Position numbers and translations under genes: made by a program. The notes below the pieces were generated by a model that ran no database searches, was not told where the DNA came from, and saw only the letters and a program-made list of their open reading frames with translations. This document shows, piece by piece, positions 1-10,673 of a stretch of 64,000 nucleotides of DNA. The DNA comes from Perca fluviatilis. Lineage: Eukaryota; Chordata; Actinopteri; Perciformes; Percidae. The first letter of the stretch is position 1. Every line of letters starts with the position of its first letter. The stretch lies in assembly GCF_010015445.1 (NCBI RefSeq), contig NC_053120.1, positions 1,465,278-1,529,277 on the forward strand. Reading direction: 5' to 3'.

Positions 1-50
1 CACACACACACACACACACACAGACACACACACACACACAGACATACACA

Positions 51-96
<46 letters not shown>

Positions 97-292
97 GTAC
101 AGAGATATACACACACACACACACACACACAGATATACACACACACACACACACACACGCATACAGTACAGAGATATACACACACACACACAGATATACA
201 CACACACATACACACACACACACCCACACACACAGAGACACAACTACACACATACACACACACACAGATATACACATACACACACATACACA

Positions 293-332
<40 letters not shown>

Positions 333-392
333 CATATACACACACAGACACACACACCTACACACATACACTCACACTTACACACATACAGA

Positions 393-441
<49 letters not shown>

Positions 442-579
442 ACACACACTCACTCACTCACTCACTCACTCACACATACACACACAGACACACATACACA
501 CACACACACACACACATACACACACACAAACACAGACACAGACACACACACGCACACCTACGCACACACACACACACAC
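1..579. repeat. (CA)n microsatellite, interrupted
   Basis: CA dinucleotide array running in from the window edge, with interspersed CATA, CAGA and a short (CACT)n block near 449-473. Reading frames across it are simple-repeat translations. Confidence 0.97.
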
Positions 580-904
580 TCCTGGGTGGTCTCCATGGCA
601 ACAAGACACCTGGTAACAGGCTGCCTGCCTCCCATGTAATGTTTCTGAACTCAGCGATGACATCATGTCAGTATTTCCACGGCGATGGTAGAGTCTTTGT
701 TGTTAGCAGGTAACCAACCAACCCATAACCCCATAACAACCAGGAGGTCCCATGGCTGCCCCCAAATATACACACTGACTTACCTTTGAGCAAACACACT
801 GCACTTCATGGGACCACTGCACCTGGCAGTCTAATTATATTAATAGTAATTACTAATAGCTTAAATACTTATATGTTGCTACCTGCTCTACACATTCACT
901 CTGG
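580..904. other. unannotated sequence between CA and GT arrays
   Basis: Mixed-composition sequence with no recognised exon, repeat or RNA. It most likely belongs to the intron preceding the kinase exon at 1549. Confidence 0.5.
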
Positions 905-996
905 AGTGTGTGTGTTGTTTTTATGTGTGTTTGTTGTGTGTGTCTGTGTATGTGTATGTGTGTGTGTGTTTGCGTGTGTGTGTTTGTGTGTGTGTG

Positions 997-1029
<33 letters not shown>

Positions 1030-1036
1030 CTGTATA

Positions 1037-1067
<31 letters not shown>

Positions 1068-1162
1068 TTGCGTGTGTGTGTATGTGTGTGTTTGTGTGTG
1101 CGTGTGTGTTTGCGTGTGTGTGTGCGTGTGTGTGTGTGTGTGTGCGTATATGTGTGTGTGTC

Positions 1163-1215
<53 letters not shown>

Positions 1216-1275
1216 GTGTCTGTGTGTGTGTGTGTTTGCTTGTGTGTGTGTCTGTGTGTGCGTGTGTGTGTGTGC

Positions 1276-1348
<73 letters not shown>

Positions 1349-1380
1349 CGTTGTGTGTGTGTGTGTGTGTGCGTGCGTGT
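905..1380. repeat. (GT)n microsatellite, interrupted
   Basis: About 475 bp of GT repeat with TATG, TTTG and TGCG interruptions. All long Val/Cys or His/Thr frames here come from the repeat. Confidence 0.97.
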
Positions 1381-1548
1381 GATTTTTTTGCCACCAATGT
1401 ATTTCATCTGCCTGTTTGGTGAATTATAAACTTGCCTCAAAGCCTCATATTCCTTAACTCTTGTCTGGAATAGAAGAAGAACACAGGTGTTGATGGACGC
1501 CAGGCAGCCTTCAGGTCTAACTCTGTGTTTTGGGTTTTCTTCTTCCAG

Positions 1549-1627
1549 AGGAGCCACGTCCATCGTGTATCGCTGCGAGGAGAAACAGACTCAGAAACCC
1601 TACGCCATCAAAGTCCTCAAGAAAACG
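1549..1627 (+). CDS. camk4: CAMK4-like kinase exon, N-lobe (exon a)
   Basis: Internal exon of a calcium/calmodulin-dependent protein kinase IV-like Ser/Thr kinase, a nuclear and cytosolic kinase activated by Ca2+/calmodulin and CaMKK. Seen directly: a pyrimidine-rich acceptor ending at 1548, an open 79-base exon and a GTCAGT donor at 1628. The frame starts after one base and reads GATSIVYRCEEK then QTQKPYAIKVLKKT. The first stretch is the end of the glycine-rich loop; the second contains the VAIK-type ATP lysine. This order and wording match CAMK4 closely from memory of the family. Exons at 2500 and 2809 continue the domain. No preceding exon is visible, so it should lie upstream of the window. 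This exon is undamaged. The alternative is another CaMK paralogue; the TQKPYA segment favours CAMK4. Confidence 0.78.
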
Positions 1628-1648
1628 GTCAGTGGAGACGCTATGAAA

Positions 1649-2400
1649 GGATCCCTACAGAGATAGAGCTTGTTGTTAAAGAGTAAGATCCTTTTAGTTT
1701 AACATGAAACAGCCCCGAAATCACCATCACCAAACTCCACCAGACTCCATGTAAATAATCAGGACTTTTAGCATCGTAAAACACACTTCATTAAAAGTGG
1801 ACACAAACTAAATAAAATTATAAAAAGCCATCTTGGTTCATCTTTCCACTGTTCCAACAATCACCACTCTGGTTTGGTTGAAATAAACCCTTAATTCACC
1901 CATTTACATGTGGAGATATGCTGGCTCTATACACGCTAAAAAGTCCTGATTATTTACATGGAGTCTGGTGGAGATATGCTGGCTCTATACAACGCTAAAA
2001 GTCCTGATTATTTACATGGAGTCGGGTGGAAATATGCTGGCTCTATACACGCGCTAAAGTCCTGATTATTTACATGGAGTCTGGTGGAAATATGTTGGCT
2101 CTATACACACTAAAAGTCCTGATTATTTACATGGAGTCGGGTGGAAATATGCTGGCTCTATACACGCTAAAAGTCCTGATTATTTACATGGAGTCTGGTG
2201 GAGATATGCTGGCTCTATACACACTAAAAAGTCCTGATTATTTACATGGAGTCTGGTGGAGAAATGTTGGCCTCTATACACGCTTAAAAGTCCTGATTAT
2301 TTACATGGAGTCTGGTGGAGTTTGGCAGATGGTGATTTCGGGCTGTTTCATTAAACCAAAGGATCTTACTTTAACTTAAAGGTCTATCTCTGTAGGATCC
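1649..2400. mobile_element. foldback/MITE-like element with inverted arms, in kinase intron
   Basis: Sequence from 1649 to about 1770 is repeated in inverted form at about 2285-2400. Both arms begin at GGATCC followed by a CTACAGAGATAGA-type block, then a TAAGATCC block, then sequence ending ATAATCAGGACTTTTA. The interior holds a 58-bp minisatellite whose unit extends the arm. The structure is that of a non-autonomous foldback or MITE-like element inserted between two kinase exons. No coding capacity or clear target duplication was seen, so no superfamily is assigned. Confidence 0.7.
1897..2325. repeat. 58-bp minisatellite, about 7 units
   Basis: The anchor CCTGATTATTTACATGGAG recurs at 1945, 2003, 2061, 2118, 2175, 2233 and 2292, a spacing of 57-59 bp. 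Units differ by single substitutions and 1-base indels. One inverted half-unit lies near 1733-1770 in the left arm of the enclosing element. Confidence 0.92.
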
Positions 2401-2499
2401 ATCCCATAATGCGTTGTCAGACACTTAGAATGGGTAAAATCTGAGTCCGGTGGAGGAACTTTTAGGCTCTGTCTCTCACGCTTGTTTCTTCTGTTGCAG

Positions 2500-2565
2500 A
2501 TCGACAAGAAAATAGTTCGGTGACAGAATCGTGTGTCCTGTTGCTGCCTCTCCCACCCAAACATT
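2500..2565 (+). pseudogene. camk4: CAMK4-like kinase exon b, frame damaged
   Basis: Next kinase exon. The acceptor CTGTTGCAG ends at 2499 and a GTGAGT donor begins at 2566. The start reads IDKKIVR in phase with the preceding exon, as expected after KKT in CAMK4. The end reads LSHPNI in a different frame. Between them extra or missing bases break the segment expected to encode a TEIGVLLR-like stretch, and a stop codon appears after IVR if the frame is read through. Either the copy has decayed or the assembly has base-level indel errors. The splice sites look intact. Confidence 0.7.
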
Positions 2566-2808
2566 GTGAGTATTTCACCCATCACTGTGTGTGTGTGTAG
2601 TGTGTGTGTGTACTTTGGACACACACTGTAGGTAGCATGCTGTAACACAAAAAGAATGAATAATCAACACAGGGACACAGAACTTGGAGCATTTGTGTCT
2701 TTTAATTATTACTTTTGGTGTAAAAAGGTAAAATGGTGAAAATTATAACTGTTGAGTCATGTTAGACAACTCATGATAGCTCATATTTTTCAGGTGTGTG
2801 TGTGTCAG

Positions 2809-2887
2809 ATCCAACTGAAGCTTTTGAGACGGACACCGATGACTTCCTCAGATTGAGCTATAGGACAGGAGGAGAGCTGCTTGATAG
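2809..2887 (+). pseudogene. camk4: CAMK4-like kinase exon c, diverged
   Basis: Third consecutive kinase exon. The acceptor is a short GT tract ending in CAG at 2808; the exon runs into a weak donor (GTACAC) at 2888, directly against a CA microsatellite. Readable blocks are I-Q-L-K at the start and TGGELLDR at the end, the hinge segment written TGGELFDR in the family. The middle (ETDTDDFLRLSY) aligns by length with ETPTEISLVLEL but is divergent, and one frame change is needed near 2822. The activation-loop and catalytic-loop exons that should follow were not found in the rest of the window. Confidence 0.62.
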
Positions 2888-2927
<40 letters not shown>

Positions 2928-2956
2928 ACAAACACACACACACACACACACACACA
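2888..2956. repeat. (CA)n microsatellite at exon boundary
   Basis: CA array beginning at the splice donor of the preceding kinase exon. Confidence 0.95.
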
Positions 2957-3198
2957 TGCGGGGTTACGCATTGCCATAATAGAAAAAAGTGAATAAAGGA
3001 AAAGCTGTAAAGACGCCAATTAATGAAGGGACAAAATTATGTAAAAAGTGACAAAAAACTTTACTAACAATATATATTTTTGCGTAAACCTAAATCGATA
3101 TTTGGCCAGATCAACTATTGGTGGTAGTGTGGTCCCTTAAGCTGTTCCTTTAGGGTCCTTAAGGTAAAATCACGTTGAAAACCTCTTAACGATAATCT

Positions 3199-3455
3199 AA
3201 TGTGTGTAATGCATGTCTGTCTGTGTGTGTGTCTTGTGTGTCTGTTCCTAGTGTGTGTGTGTGTGTGTGCGTATGCTGTGTTTCTGTGTGTATGTGTGTG
3301 TCTGTGTGTATGTGTGTGTCTGTGTGCGCGTAGGTGTGTGTGTATGTGTGGAGAGAGTGCGTCTGTGTATGTTTGTGCGTGTGTGTGTGTGTGTTTCTTG
3401 TGTGTCTGTTTCTGTGTGTGTGTATGTGTGAGAGTGTGTGTCTGGTGTGTGTGTG

Positions 3456-3531
<76 letters not shown>
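3199..3531. repeat. (GT)n microsatellite
   Basis: GT array with TATG, TCTG and TTTG interruptions, ending in about 70 bp of pure GT. Confidence 0.96.
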
Positions 3532-3532
<1 letters not shown>

Positions 3533-3970
3533 CCATCCACCAGAGGGCAGAATTCAACCATTAAACTCTCAGTTAGGGGACCGAGCAGGAAAGTCAGCAG
3601 GACAAAGATGAAAAAAGAATAATTTTCTTTAATAAAGTTTGAAGTTTTGGTTACAAAATCTAAAAAGGAAATAATCTTAATATAACATAAGAAAATTCAA
3701 CTATAATCAAGAATAACTAGAAATGAAAAAGGCCCAATCTGAAGAGAGAGGTCAACTAAGTAATAAATAAACTAAGTTGTTACCTAAACCAAACTGGAAA
3801 ACAACAACTTGTTAAAGACATTATATATTATATACATACAGGTTTATCATTTCATTATATTCAAGAGTTTACATTTAAAAAAGTGAAAACATAAGTTGGC
3901 AGCTTATTTCAAACGCTCATCTTAAAATTTGAAACCATTCATAATGATAAAAATAAATTTTAAAAGTTGA
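3532..3970. other. AT-rich sequence, nothing recognised
   Basis: AT-rich and non-repetitive. No exon with both splice signals, no RNA gene and no transposon end was recognised. Confidence 0.5.
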
Positions 3971-3971
3971 A

Positions 3972-4472
3972 ATGTATGTGTGTGTGTTTCTGTGTGTGTG
4001 TCTGCCTGTGTGTGTGTGTGTATGTATGTGTGTGTGTCTGTGTGTGTGTGTGTCTGTGTGTGTGTGTATTGTTTTTGTGTGTGCATGTATGTTTCTGTCT
4101 GTGTGTATGTGTGTGTATCTGTCTGTGTGTGTGTGTGTGTGTGTCTTTGTGTGTGTCTGTGTCTTCGTGTGTGTGTGTCTCTTTGTGTGTGTGTGTGTGT
4201 GTCTGTGTTTGTGTGCATGTTCTGTCGTCTGTGTGTATGTATGTATGTATGTATGTGTGTGTGTTTGTGTGCGTCTGTGTGTGTCTGTGTGCGTGTGTCT
4301 TTGTGTGTGTCTGTGTCTGTGTGTGTGTGTGTCTGTGTTTGTGTGCATGTCTGTTTCTGTTCTGTGTATGTATGTATGTATGTATGCGTGTATGTATGTG
4401 TGTGTGTCTGTGTGTGTGTGTGTGTGTCTTTGTGTGTGCTGTGTCTGTGTGTGTGTGTCTGTGTGTGTGTTT
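3972..4472. repeat. (GT)n/(GTAT)n microsatellite
   Basis: Interrupted GT array with two TATG tetranucleotide blocks (about 4236-4256 and 4366-4386). A motif near GTGTTTGTGTGCATGT recurs in both halves, suggesting an internal duplication of about 130 bp. Confidence 0.95.
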
Positions 4473-5204
4473 GAAATTTTAAACCATTCAGTACAGTCCA
4501 TTGCTGAACAACACGGATCACATGCATCGTCTGTTGTGGTATTTAAAAGACTGATTTTATCTTTGTTTAAAATCTACCGGAATATTCTGCAGAGTTCTGC
4601 TCTGTTTGTCCTTGCCTTAAAACTAACTTTTATTGAGAGCCTCTCCTGATTTTATTTAAGCATGAACCTTCTTTGAAATGTCTTTTATCTCTTTGAAAGG
4701 TTTTTTCCCCTATTCTTACCTACACTGAACAAGTTTGTATATGTTATTTATCACCCTGATGTTTAATTTTACTGGCAGGGTTTTTGAAAGACGCCTATAA
4801 TTAAAGATGATCTTTATCAGCTTAGAGAGAGCCATAGACTTGGTTCTCCTGGGCCTTTCTTTCTGATGGGAAGTGATTATTGGGCCCCGTGATGTCTCTC
4901 AATGAGAAGCGTAGCGGTCACAACCCCGCGGAAAACCGCTAGGCTGGTGTCGTTACACGCACATGCTGCCCGCTGCAAGAGATGAATTGTGTTGAACTTT
5001 TCTCCACGCTAGCGGCACAGCGTAAACTAAATGAACAAGAGAGTGATCTTCTGTTTGTGAGTTCCCTAAATATAAAAGTAATTGAACGTAGACAGCCCCC
5101 CGGCTTCTTCTGCTTCGCTCAGAGCATCGACACAAGACTTTTGGATAACGTCCGGTATTATGGACTTAACAGACTGTTGTTAGAAAGACTAGGATTACGA
5201 CTAT
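4473..5204. other. unannotated sequence left of transposon copy 1
   Basis: Low-copy-looking sequence. A 93-codon open frame (4982-5263, +) resembles no family I know and runs into the adjoining transposon, so it is not called as a gene. Confidence 0.45.
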
Positions 5205-6789
5205 GGACCCCTATCTTGCACATCCTGCAGCACAAAGCCCGAACCCGAAAGTGTCTTTGCTAGTTTAAGACCGACCCAGTTGTCAATTTCCCATCCAGCC
5301 TCATCGCCGGGCAATAGCACCTGCACCCATCTGTGGCCCATGGGCGGGCTGGTCTTACAGGCAGGTGTGTTCAGGTGCATTCTGGGCGCTGGTCTTACAG
5401 GGAGGTGTGTTCAGGTGCATTCTGGGCGGCTGGTCTTACAGGCAGGTGTGTTCAGGTGCATTCTGGGCGGCCGGTCTTGCGACAGGGAGGTGTGTTCAGG
5501 TGCATTCTGGGCGGCTGGTCTTACAGGCAGGTGTGTTCAGGTGCATTCTGGGCGGCTGGTCTTACAGGGAGGTGTGTTCAGGTGCCACTCTGGGCGGCTG
5601 GTCTTACAGGGAGGTGTGTTCAGGTGCATTCTGGGTGTCTGGTCTTACAGGAGGTGTGTTCAGGTGCATTCTGGGCGCTGGTCTTACAGGGAGGTGTGTT
5701 CAGGTGCATTCTGGATGTGCTGGTCTTACAGGGAGATGTGTTCAGGTGCATTCTGGGCGTGCTGGTCTTACAGGGAGGTGTGTTCAGGTGCATTCTGGGC
5801 GTATGGTCTTACAGGGAGGTGTGTTCAGGTGCATTCCTGGGCGGCTGGTCTTACAGGGAGGTGTGTTCAGGTGCATTCTGGGCGTGCTGGTCTTACAGGG
5901 AGGTTTGTTCAGGTGCATTCTGGGCGGGCCTGGTCTTACAGGGAGGTGTGTTCAGGTGCATTCTGGGCGGGCTGGTCTTACAGGGAGGTGTGGTCAGGTG
6001 CATTCTGGGCGTGCTGGTCTTACAGGGAGGTGTGTTCAGGTGCATTCTGGGCGCGCTTGGTCTTACAGGAGGTGTGTGTTCAGGTGCATTCTGATGTGCT
6101 GGTCTTACAGGGAGGTGTGTTCAGGTGCATTCTGGGGGGCTGGTCTTACAGGGAGGTTTGTTCAGGTGCATTCTGGGGCGTCCTGGTCTTACAGGGAGGT
6201 GTGTTCAGGTGCATTCTGGCGGCTGGTCTTACAGGGAGGTGTGTTCAGGGTGCATTCTGGATGTGCTGGTCTTACAGGGAGGTGTGTTCAGGTGCATTCT
6301 GGCGCTGCTGGTCTTACAGGAGGTGTGTTCAGGTGCATTCTGGGCGTGCTGGTGCTTACAGGGAGGTGTGTTCAGGTGCATTCTGGGCGTGCTGGTCTTA
6401 CAGGGTCTAAACCTGGTCTTAAGTCAATAACGCAGCGCCTTTCATTATTTTAACAGAGCATTAGTAAAATGCCCTAGCAGCACAAACACACGCAGAAGAT
6501 TACAAATAAAAAATATTAGGGTGTAAATCCGGCCATCATAACAGCAATGCTCCAAGGTCCAAACGCGGCCTTGGCTTTAAAGGGAATGGGAGATGATCTC
6601 TGATTGGTTGATTGCATTTTATGCCCAAAACACACCTCTGATTAATGAAAAACACTAAGAACAACCCTTTAGGACCAGGCGCCCGCACACGGTAACCTTT
6701 TTCCACCGGCCAAACTAGCAAAAGTGGATTTGGACACGCCCTAAACACACCGGCACCAAACGCGTCACGTAGATCGTTAAAATAGGGCC
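5205..6789 (+). mobile_element. non-autonomous DNA transposon, copy 1 (minisatellite-expanded)
   Basis: Left end near GGACCCCTATCTTGC, right end GTTAAAATAGGGCC, giving short inverted termini of the GGNCCTATNTT type. The same left and right sequence recurs at 9041-10673 in the same orientation. Shared landmarks include the CCATGGGC block before the internal repeat, the TAACAGAGCATTAGTAAAATG block and the GGGAATGGGAGATGATCTCT block. I know this as a common teleost repeat but cannot assign a superfamily. It encodes nothing. Its interior is dominated by the 42-bp array described separately. Confidence 0.75.
5345..6413 (+). repeat. 42-bp minisatellite, about 25 units
   Basis: Direct repeats with core CTGGTCTTACAGGGAGGTGT followed by GTTCAGGTGCATTCTGGGCG. 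About 25 units with a mean period near 42 bp. Units differ in the last few bases (GCGG, GCGTG, ATGTG) and by single-base indels. The final unit is truncated at CTTACAGGG. The long frames across it, full of CSGAF and GRCVQVHS repeats, are artefacts of a period close to a multiple of three. Confidence 0.95.
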
Positions 6790-6818
6790 TGAGAGTCGCT
6801 CCTCGTGGTGAAAAGTCT

Positions 6819-8235
6819 TTAAGATGTTGTGGACCAGTTGCTGTTGAGGAACAGGATCATGTTGAGGTTTTCTGGCTCGATGGAGTTCCTCAGGTTGCAG
6901 AAGCGTACGCCTGCATCGGAGAAAGCTCTCTGCAACGGCACAGCGGTGGAGACGACTGAAGTTTCTTCAGAGCGAGCTTCCTTAGCTCGCCAAACTGCTC
7001 CTTTCCTGTGTGCCTCCACCAGGACAAAAGGGTTAGACGTGGGCCGTGAGGTCCGGAAGGCCATGTATCTCTTCAGGAGGCTTTTCAGTTTAGCATGAGA
7101 AGAGGACGGCAGGCCTGCAGTGAGATCCTTCATTATTTGAGCCACCCGCGACGACTTTCTTTTTTCGGGGCCTCTCCCAGCTGGTTTTTGAATCTCGGTC
7201 GTAGGAATGTGAACGGAGCCAGAAAGTGGTTGTTGACGCCCCCGACTTCTTCTTTGCATTTTGTCAATAATGCACGAGCAACATTGTTGTTGTTCTTCTC
7301 TTCTTCTCTGAGACTCTCCATGAGTCTGGTCAGCAGCGGCAGCATGGCTGAGATGGTCTCGAACCCCTTTCCTCTTCATCGTGACGGTTTTCTTCAGAGG
7401 CTCCAGAGCCGGGATCAGGTTCTAGATTTTCTCTTTATCGCTTTGAGAATCAAGTCTGTCTTGCCTCTTTTCGCGAACACCATCACCATAGCACGGTTCT
7501 GCTTGATGAGTGATTGAAGCGTGTTCAGCCAGGGGAGCCACCGGTCCCCGGAGGTACAGGATCAGCTCACCTTGTTCAAGACTCATCTTGTTCTGGATCA
7601 TTCTGAGAGACTTCTCGCTCCGTGTCGTACTTAAGAACCGGACAGTGTTGTAACACTTCTTCGAGAACATTCGACAGCTCCTCGTCCTTTATAAGATCCT
7701 TAAAAACCACATTCAAGGTGTCGGCGAAACAAGGCATGTGTGTCCATGCTGCTTTAACTTTGAGTTGTGGCATGCCCGCTCTGACAACACAGTGCACCTT
7801 TCTCACGCGACCACGCCTCATCGACAGCCGAGAGCTCATTTATAATGTGGGGCGTACATTCTTCTCCAAACAGGCTGGTAGTTTTCAGCACGTAGGACTT
7901 GAGGCTCCCCTATTATCCACGAAATGGCAACCCACTGTCAAATAGGAGTCTTCAGCTCGGAAGACCACAACTTCACATGTCAGCACGATATCATCTGCAG
8001 AGGCCAGGGTCGATCGCAACTCCTTTCTTTGTTCGTAGACGCTGAGAAGCTGCGAAAGCACATCTCAGAGTTGGTAGGAATTTCTTGAGAGGGGCTTATA
8101 GTGCTTTTACAAAACCCAGAAAGTTAGCATCTTGTGTGATTTCCAAAGGCTGCAGAGTTGATATTATCATCTTCAACAGCGCCTTTTTAGTTGTTAGTAT
8201 TTCCTGGTTTCCAGCTGTGGAAGGAAACAGATTTC
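6819..8235 (-). pseudogene. hAT-family transposase, multiply frameshifted
   Basis: Decayed hAT (ZBED/Ac-like) transposase on the minus strand; the family cuts and pastes DNA with an RNase H-like core. Blocks in N-to-C order across frames: MIISTLQPLEITQDANF (about 8140-8190); LLSVYEQRKELRSTLASADD (about 7985-8045); SYLTVGCHFVD and LKSYVLKTTSLFG (about 7860-7950); CFADTLNVVFKDLI (about 7695-7740), which matches the family motif CFAHTLNLxVKD; and near the C-terminus AFSDAG...ENLNMILFLN (about 6840-6930), the hAT dimerisation region. At least four frame changes separate them. No N-terminal BED finger was found. It lies between the two copies of the 5.2-kb/9.0-kb transposon. Identification as hAT is firm; autonomy is lost. 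Confidence 0.85.
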
Positions 8236-8624
8236 AGGTTCAGGGAATCATTTTTGAAAACGATAGTTTTTCTAAACATAATGTCCCAACCCAACTGTTC
8301 CACTCTTTGTCCCATTTGTCTTGTGAATGTACCTTTTATAAACTCACCCACCATCTTTTCCTTAACCTAATTAGCGCCAAAGGTGACACCAGTAGACCCG
8401 CATCCAGCGCGATTTAGATAAAACGTGTTTATATCTGACTCTAAATGAGAGTGTTAGCATCAATAAAAACGGTACACCCGCCCAGCCGCCTGTATTTTAC
8501 GCGATTGTTGTGAGAATGCATTGACATTATATGTGTCATCTTAACTTTAAGACAGAAAGTTCGCTAAAACTGACTTTTTGATGTTTGACTTGGTAACAAA
8601 ATGCATGCTTAACAACAACCGGAT

Positions 8625-8845
8625 GCCAGCTACAGACCTCCTGAATGCCAGCTACAGAGCTTCTGAACGCTGGCTGCAGGCGCTCGGATGCTGCAACAGA
8701 GCTATATGGACATCTGCTACAGAGCTACAAGACGCTGATACAGAGCTCCTGACACCGCCTTACAGAGTTTGTAGGATGCCGGGCTGCAGAGTCTGGGACG
8801 CCGCTACCAGCGGCAGTTGTTTAGCCGGAAACAGGTGACTGAGTC
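8625..8845. repeat. degenerate ~24-bp tandem repeat
   Basis: Imperfect repeats of a GCTACAGAGCT(C/T)CTGA-type unit (for example near 8629, 8650, 8692, 8722, 8737 and 8759), diverged and indel-rich. No gene is supported here. Confidence 0.55.
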
Positions 8846-9040
8846 AGCTACAGGGACCGCCAGATGACGGTAATTTTAGGGGCCGTGGTAGTGGAGTTAA
8901 GATTAGTCACCAAAACGACTTTGTTAAGTTTAGGAAAAGACTGTGGTTTGATTCAAACACCCCTAGGCAAATGAACGCACCATTTCCTGGGTGAAAGTAT
9001 TTAGTTTTCGCCATGCGGGAACGCTGGCCTCGCTTGAACA

Positions 9041-10673
9041 CGGTTCTCTATCTTGCACCTGGCGAAGCGCAGCGCGAAGCGCCAGCGCAAATGTCTTCGC
9101 CAGTTTAAGACGACACAGTTGTCAATGTCGCTTCAGTGCCCAAGTCATTTAAATAGCAACGCCACTTGCGCTTCCCATCTGTGAGCCCATGGGCGTGCTG
9201 GTCTTACAGGGAGGTGTGTTCAGGTGCATTCTGGGAGTATTGCTCTCTTGAGGCGAGCCGGAAGTGATCGCGTTCGACCAACAAAAACCTACTCTAAAGT
9301 CAATAACGTAGCATTTCATTGTTATTTTAACAGAGCATTAGTAAAATGCTCCTTAGGCTCGCAATACAACGCACGCCATACTATGCATAGTTACACACAC
9401 AATACTAGGACAGACACACACACACACACATGCAGAAGATTACAAATAAAATTAAAGCTGCAGCAGCGCTAGCTGGCCCCCTTCGCGCTCTGCGCCAGCA
9501 TCAGGGTTACTGGCGGACGCCGCCTTGCGGGACCGTGAATTTGCGCGCACTGGACACCGCAAAATCATCACCAATTGAAAAGGGAACTCCCTGCCGAGTT
9601 CAACGATACCTCACACAGGACTCATGGGCGTGGTTAAAGCATAGGGGGCGGCTCATTTTCAGAAGTAGACCCCACATTCTAAGTTTCAACATCGGATGAT
9701 GTTTGTCATATAAGGTGGATTTCCTGTTGCCAGCAGGGGGCGCTAAGACCAAAAGTCAATTTTGGCCTGTAGGTGTCCTCAGGCCTGGACCCTTGTTGAT
9801 TGTGGGAAATTTCAAGCAGATATGAAAACGTACACCCGTTACAGCCACTTGCTCTTTTATCGCTTAAACACTCAAAATGGCGCCTGCCACGCCTACACCG
9901 TCTGATCTTGAAAAGTTTTTCTTTAATAACTTTTCATCTTTAACGTCTTAAGATGGTACAGACAGAGTTTGAAGTTGATCGGATGAAATCTCTAGGAGGA
10001 GTTCGTAAAAAAAGTACTACATGTGGAAATGGCCCAAATCGCACTAATTTCGCAACATTCAATTCAAAAGGCGGACTTCCTGTTGGGTTTAGGGTATGGC
10101 TCTAATGACCTTTTCTGTGCGTCTTGACATGTTACATATGAGTACCAAGTTCTGTTAGTCTATGTTAAACGCACTGCAGGGCTCAATTTCTTTAACTTCT
10201 AGGGCGCGTAGCGAACCATTTTGTGTGCCTATACCCAAACCCTTAAAATAATGCATATTTCATCAGACTTGATACGGCCGCCAAATATTGGTGATTTTTT
10301 GCATATGTTAAGGCCCTCAAAAAGCCAATTCATTTGGTGTAATAATAATAATTCCTTCGCCGCTGTCGGTGCTCGGGCCCTAAATATTAGGGTGTAAATC
10401 CTCCATCATAACAGCAATGCTCCAAGGTCCAAACGCGCCTGGCTTTTAAAGGGAATGGGAGATGATCTCTGATTGGTTGATGAATGGGAGATGATCTCTG
10501 ATTGGTTGATTGCATGTTACGCCCAAAACACCCCTCTGATTAATGAAGACACTAAGAACAACCCTTTAGAACCAGGCGCCCGGCTCACAGACCCTTTTTT
10601 TCCGCTGTCAAACTAGCAGAAGTGGATTTGGACACGCCCTAAACACACCTGCTCAAGTCGTTAAAATAGGACC
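9041..10673 (+). mobile_element. non-autonomous DNA transposon, copy 2 (single internal unit)
   Basis: Second copy of the element at 5205-6789, same orientation. It retains one internal repeat unit at about 9193-9236 and the downstream block (TATTGCTCTCTTGAGGC) that copy 1 has lost. A short internal duplication of GAATGGGAGATGATCTCTGA occurs near 10455-10500. It is interrupted by the nested element at 9451-10383, whereas copy 1 reads straight through the equivalent site near 6508. Confidence 0.75.
9451..10383 (+). mobile_element. nested teleost repeat (ATTAAAGCTGC...GGGCCCTAA)
   Basis: Inserted in copy 2: begins ATTAAAGCTGCAGCAGCG and ends near GCTCGGGCCCTAA after an (AAT)n run. The equivalent position in copy 1 is uninterrupted. 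A short TAAA is present at both edges. This start/end combination recurs in teleost genomes to my knowledge; it is non-coding here and the superfamily is not assigned. Confidence 0.65.

Noticed and set aside
786..1563. Long open frames of Val/Cys or His/Thr repeats over GT and CA tracts (also at 3115-3622, 3917-4649, 11068-11683, 19754-20803, 31668-32624, 45473-46023, 47564-48100, 51528-51957, 61712-61992)
   Set aside because: They are translations of dinucleotide repeats in all frames on both strands with no other sequence content.
2026..2379. 117-codon frame with repeating MESGGNMLALYTLKVLIIY text
   Set aside because: Product of the 58-bp minisatellite inside a foldback element.
4982..5263. 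93-codon open frame starting MNCVELFSTLAAQ
   Set aside because: No recognisable family, no splice or promoter context, and it overlaps the left end of a transposon.
5280..6453. Three overlapping frames of 253-376 codons with CSGAFW/GRCVQVHS repeats
   Set aside because: The 42-bp repeat period is a multiple of three, which keeps all frames open by chance. The sequence is non-coding transposon DNA elsewhere (9193-9236).
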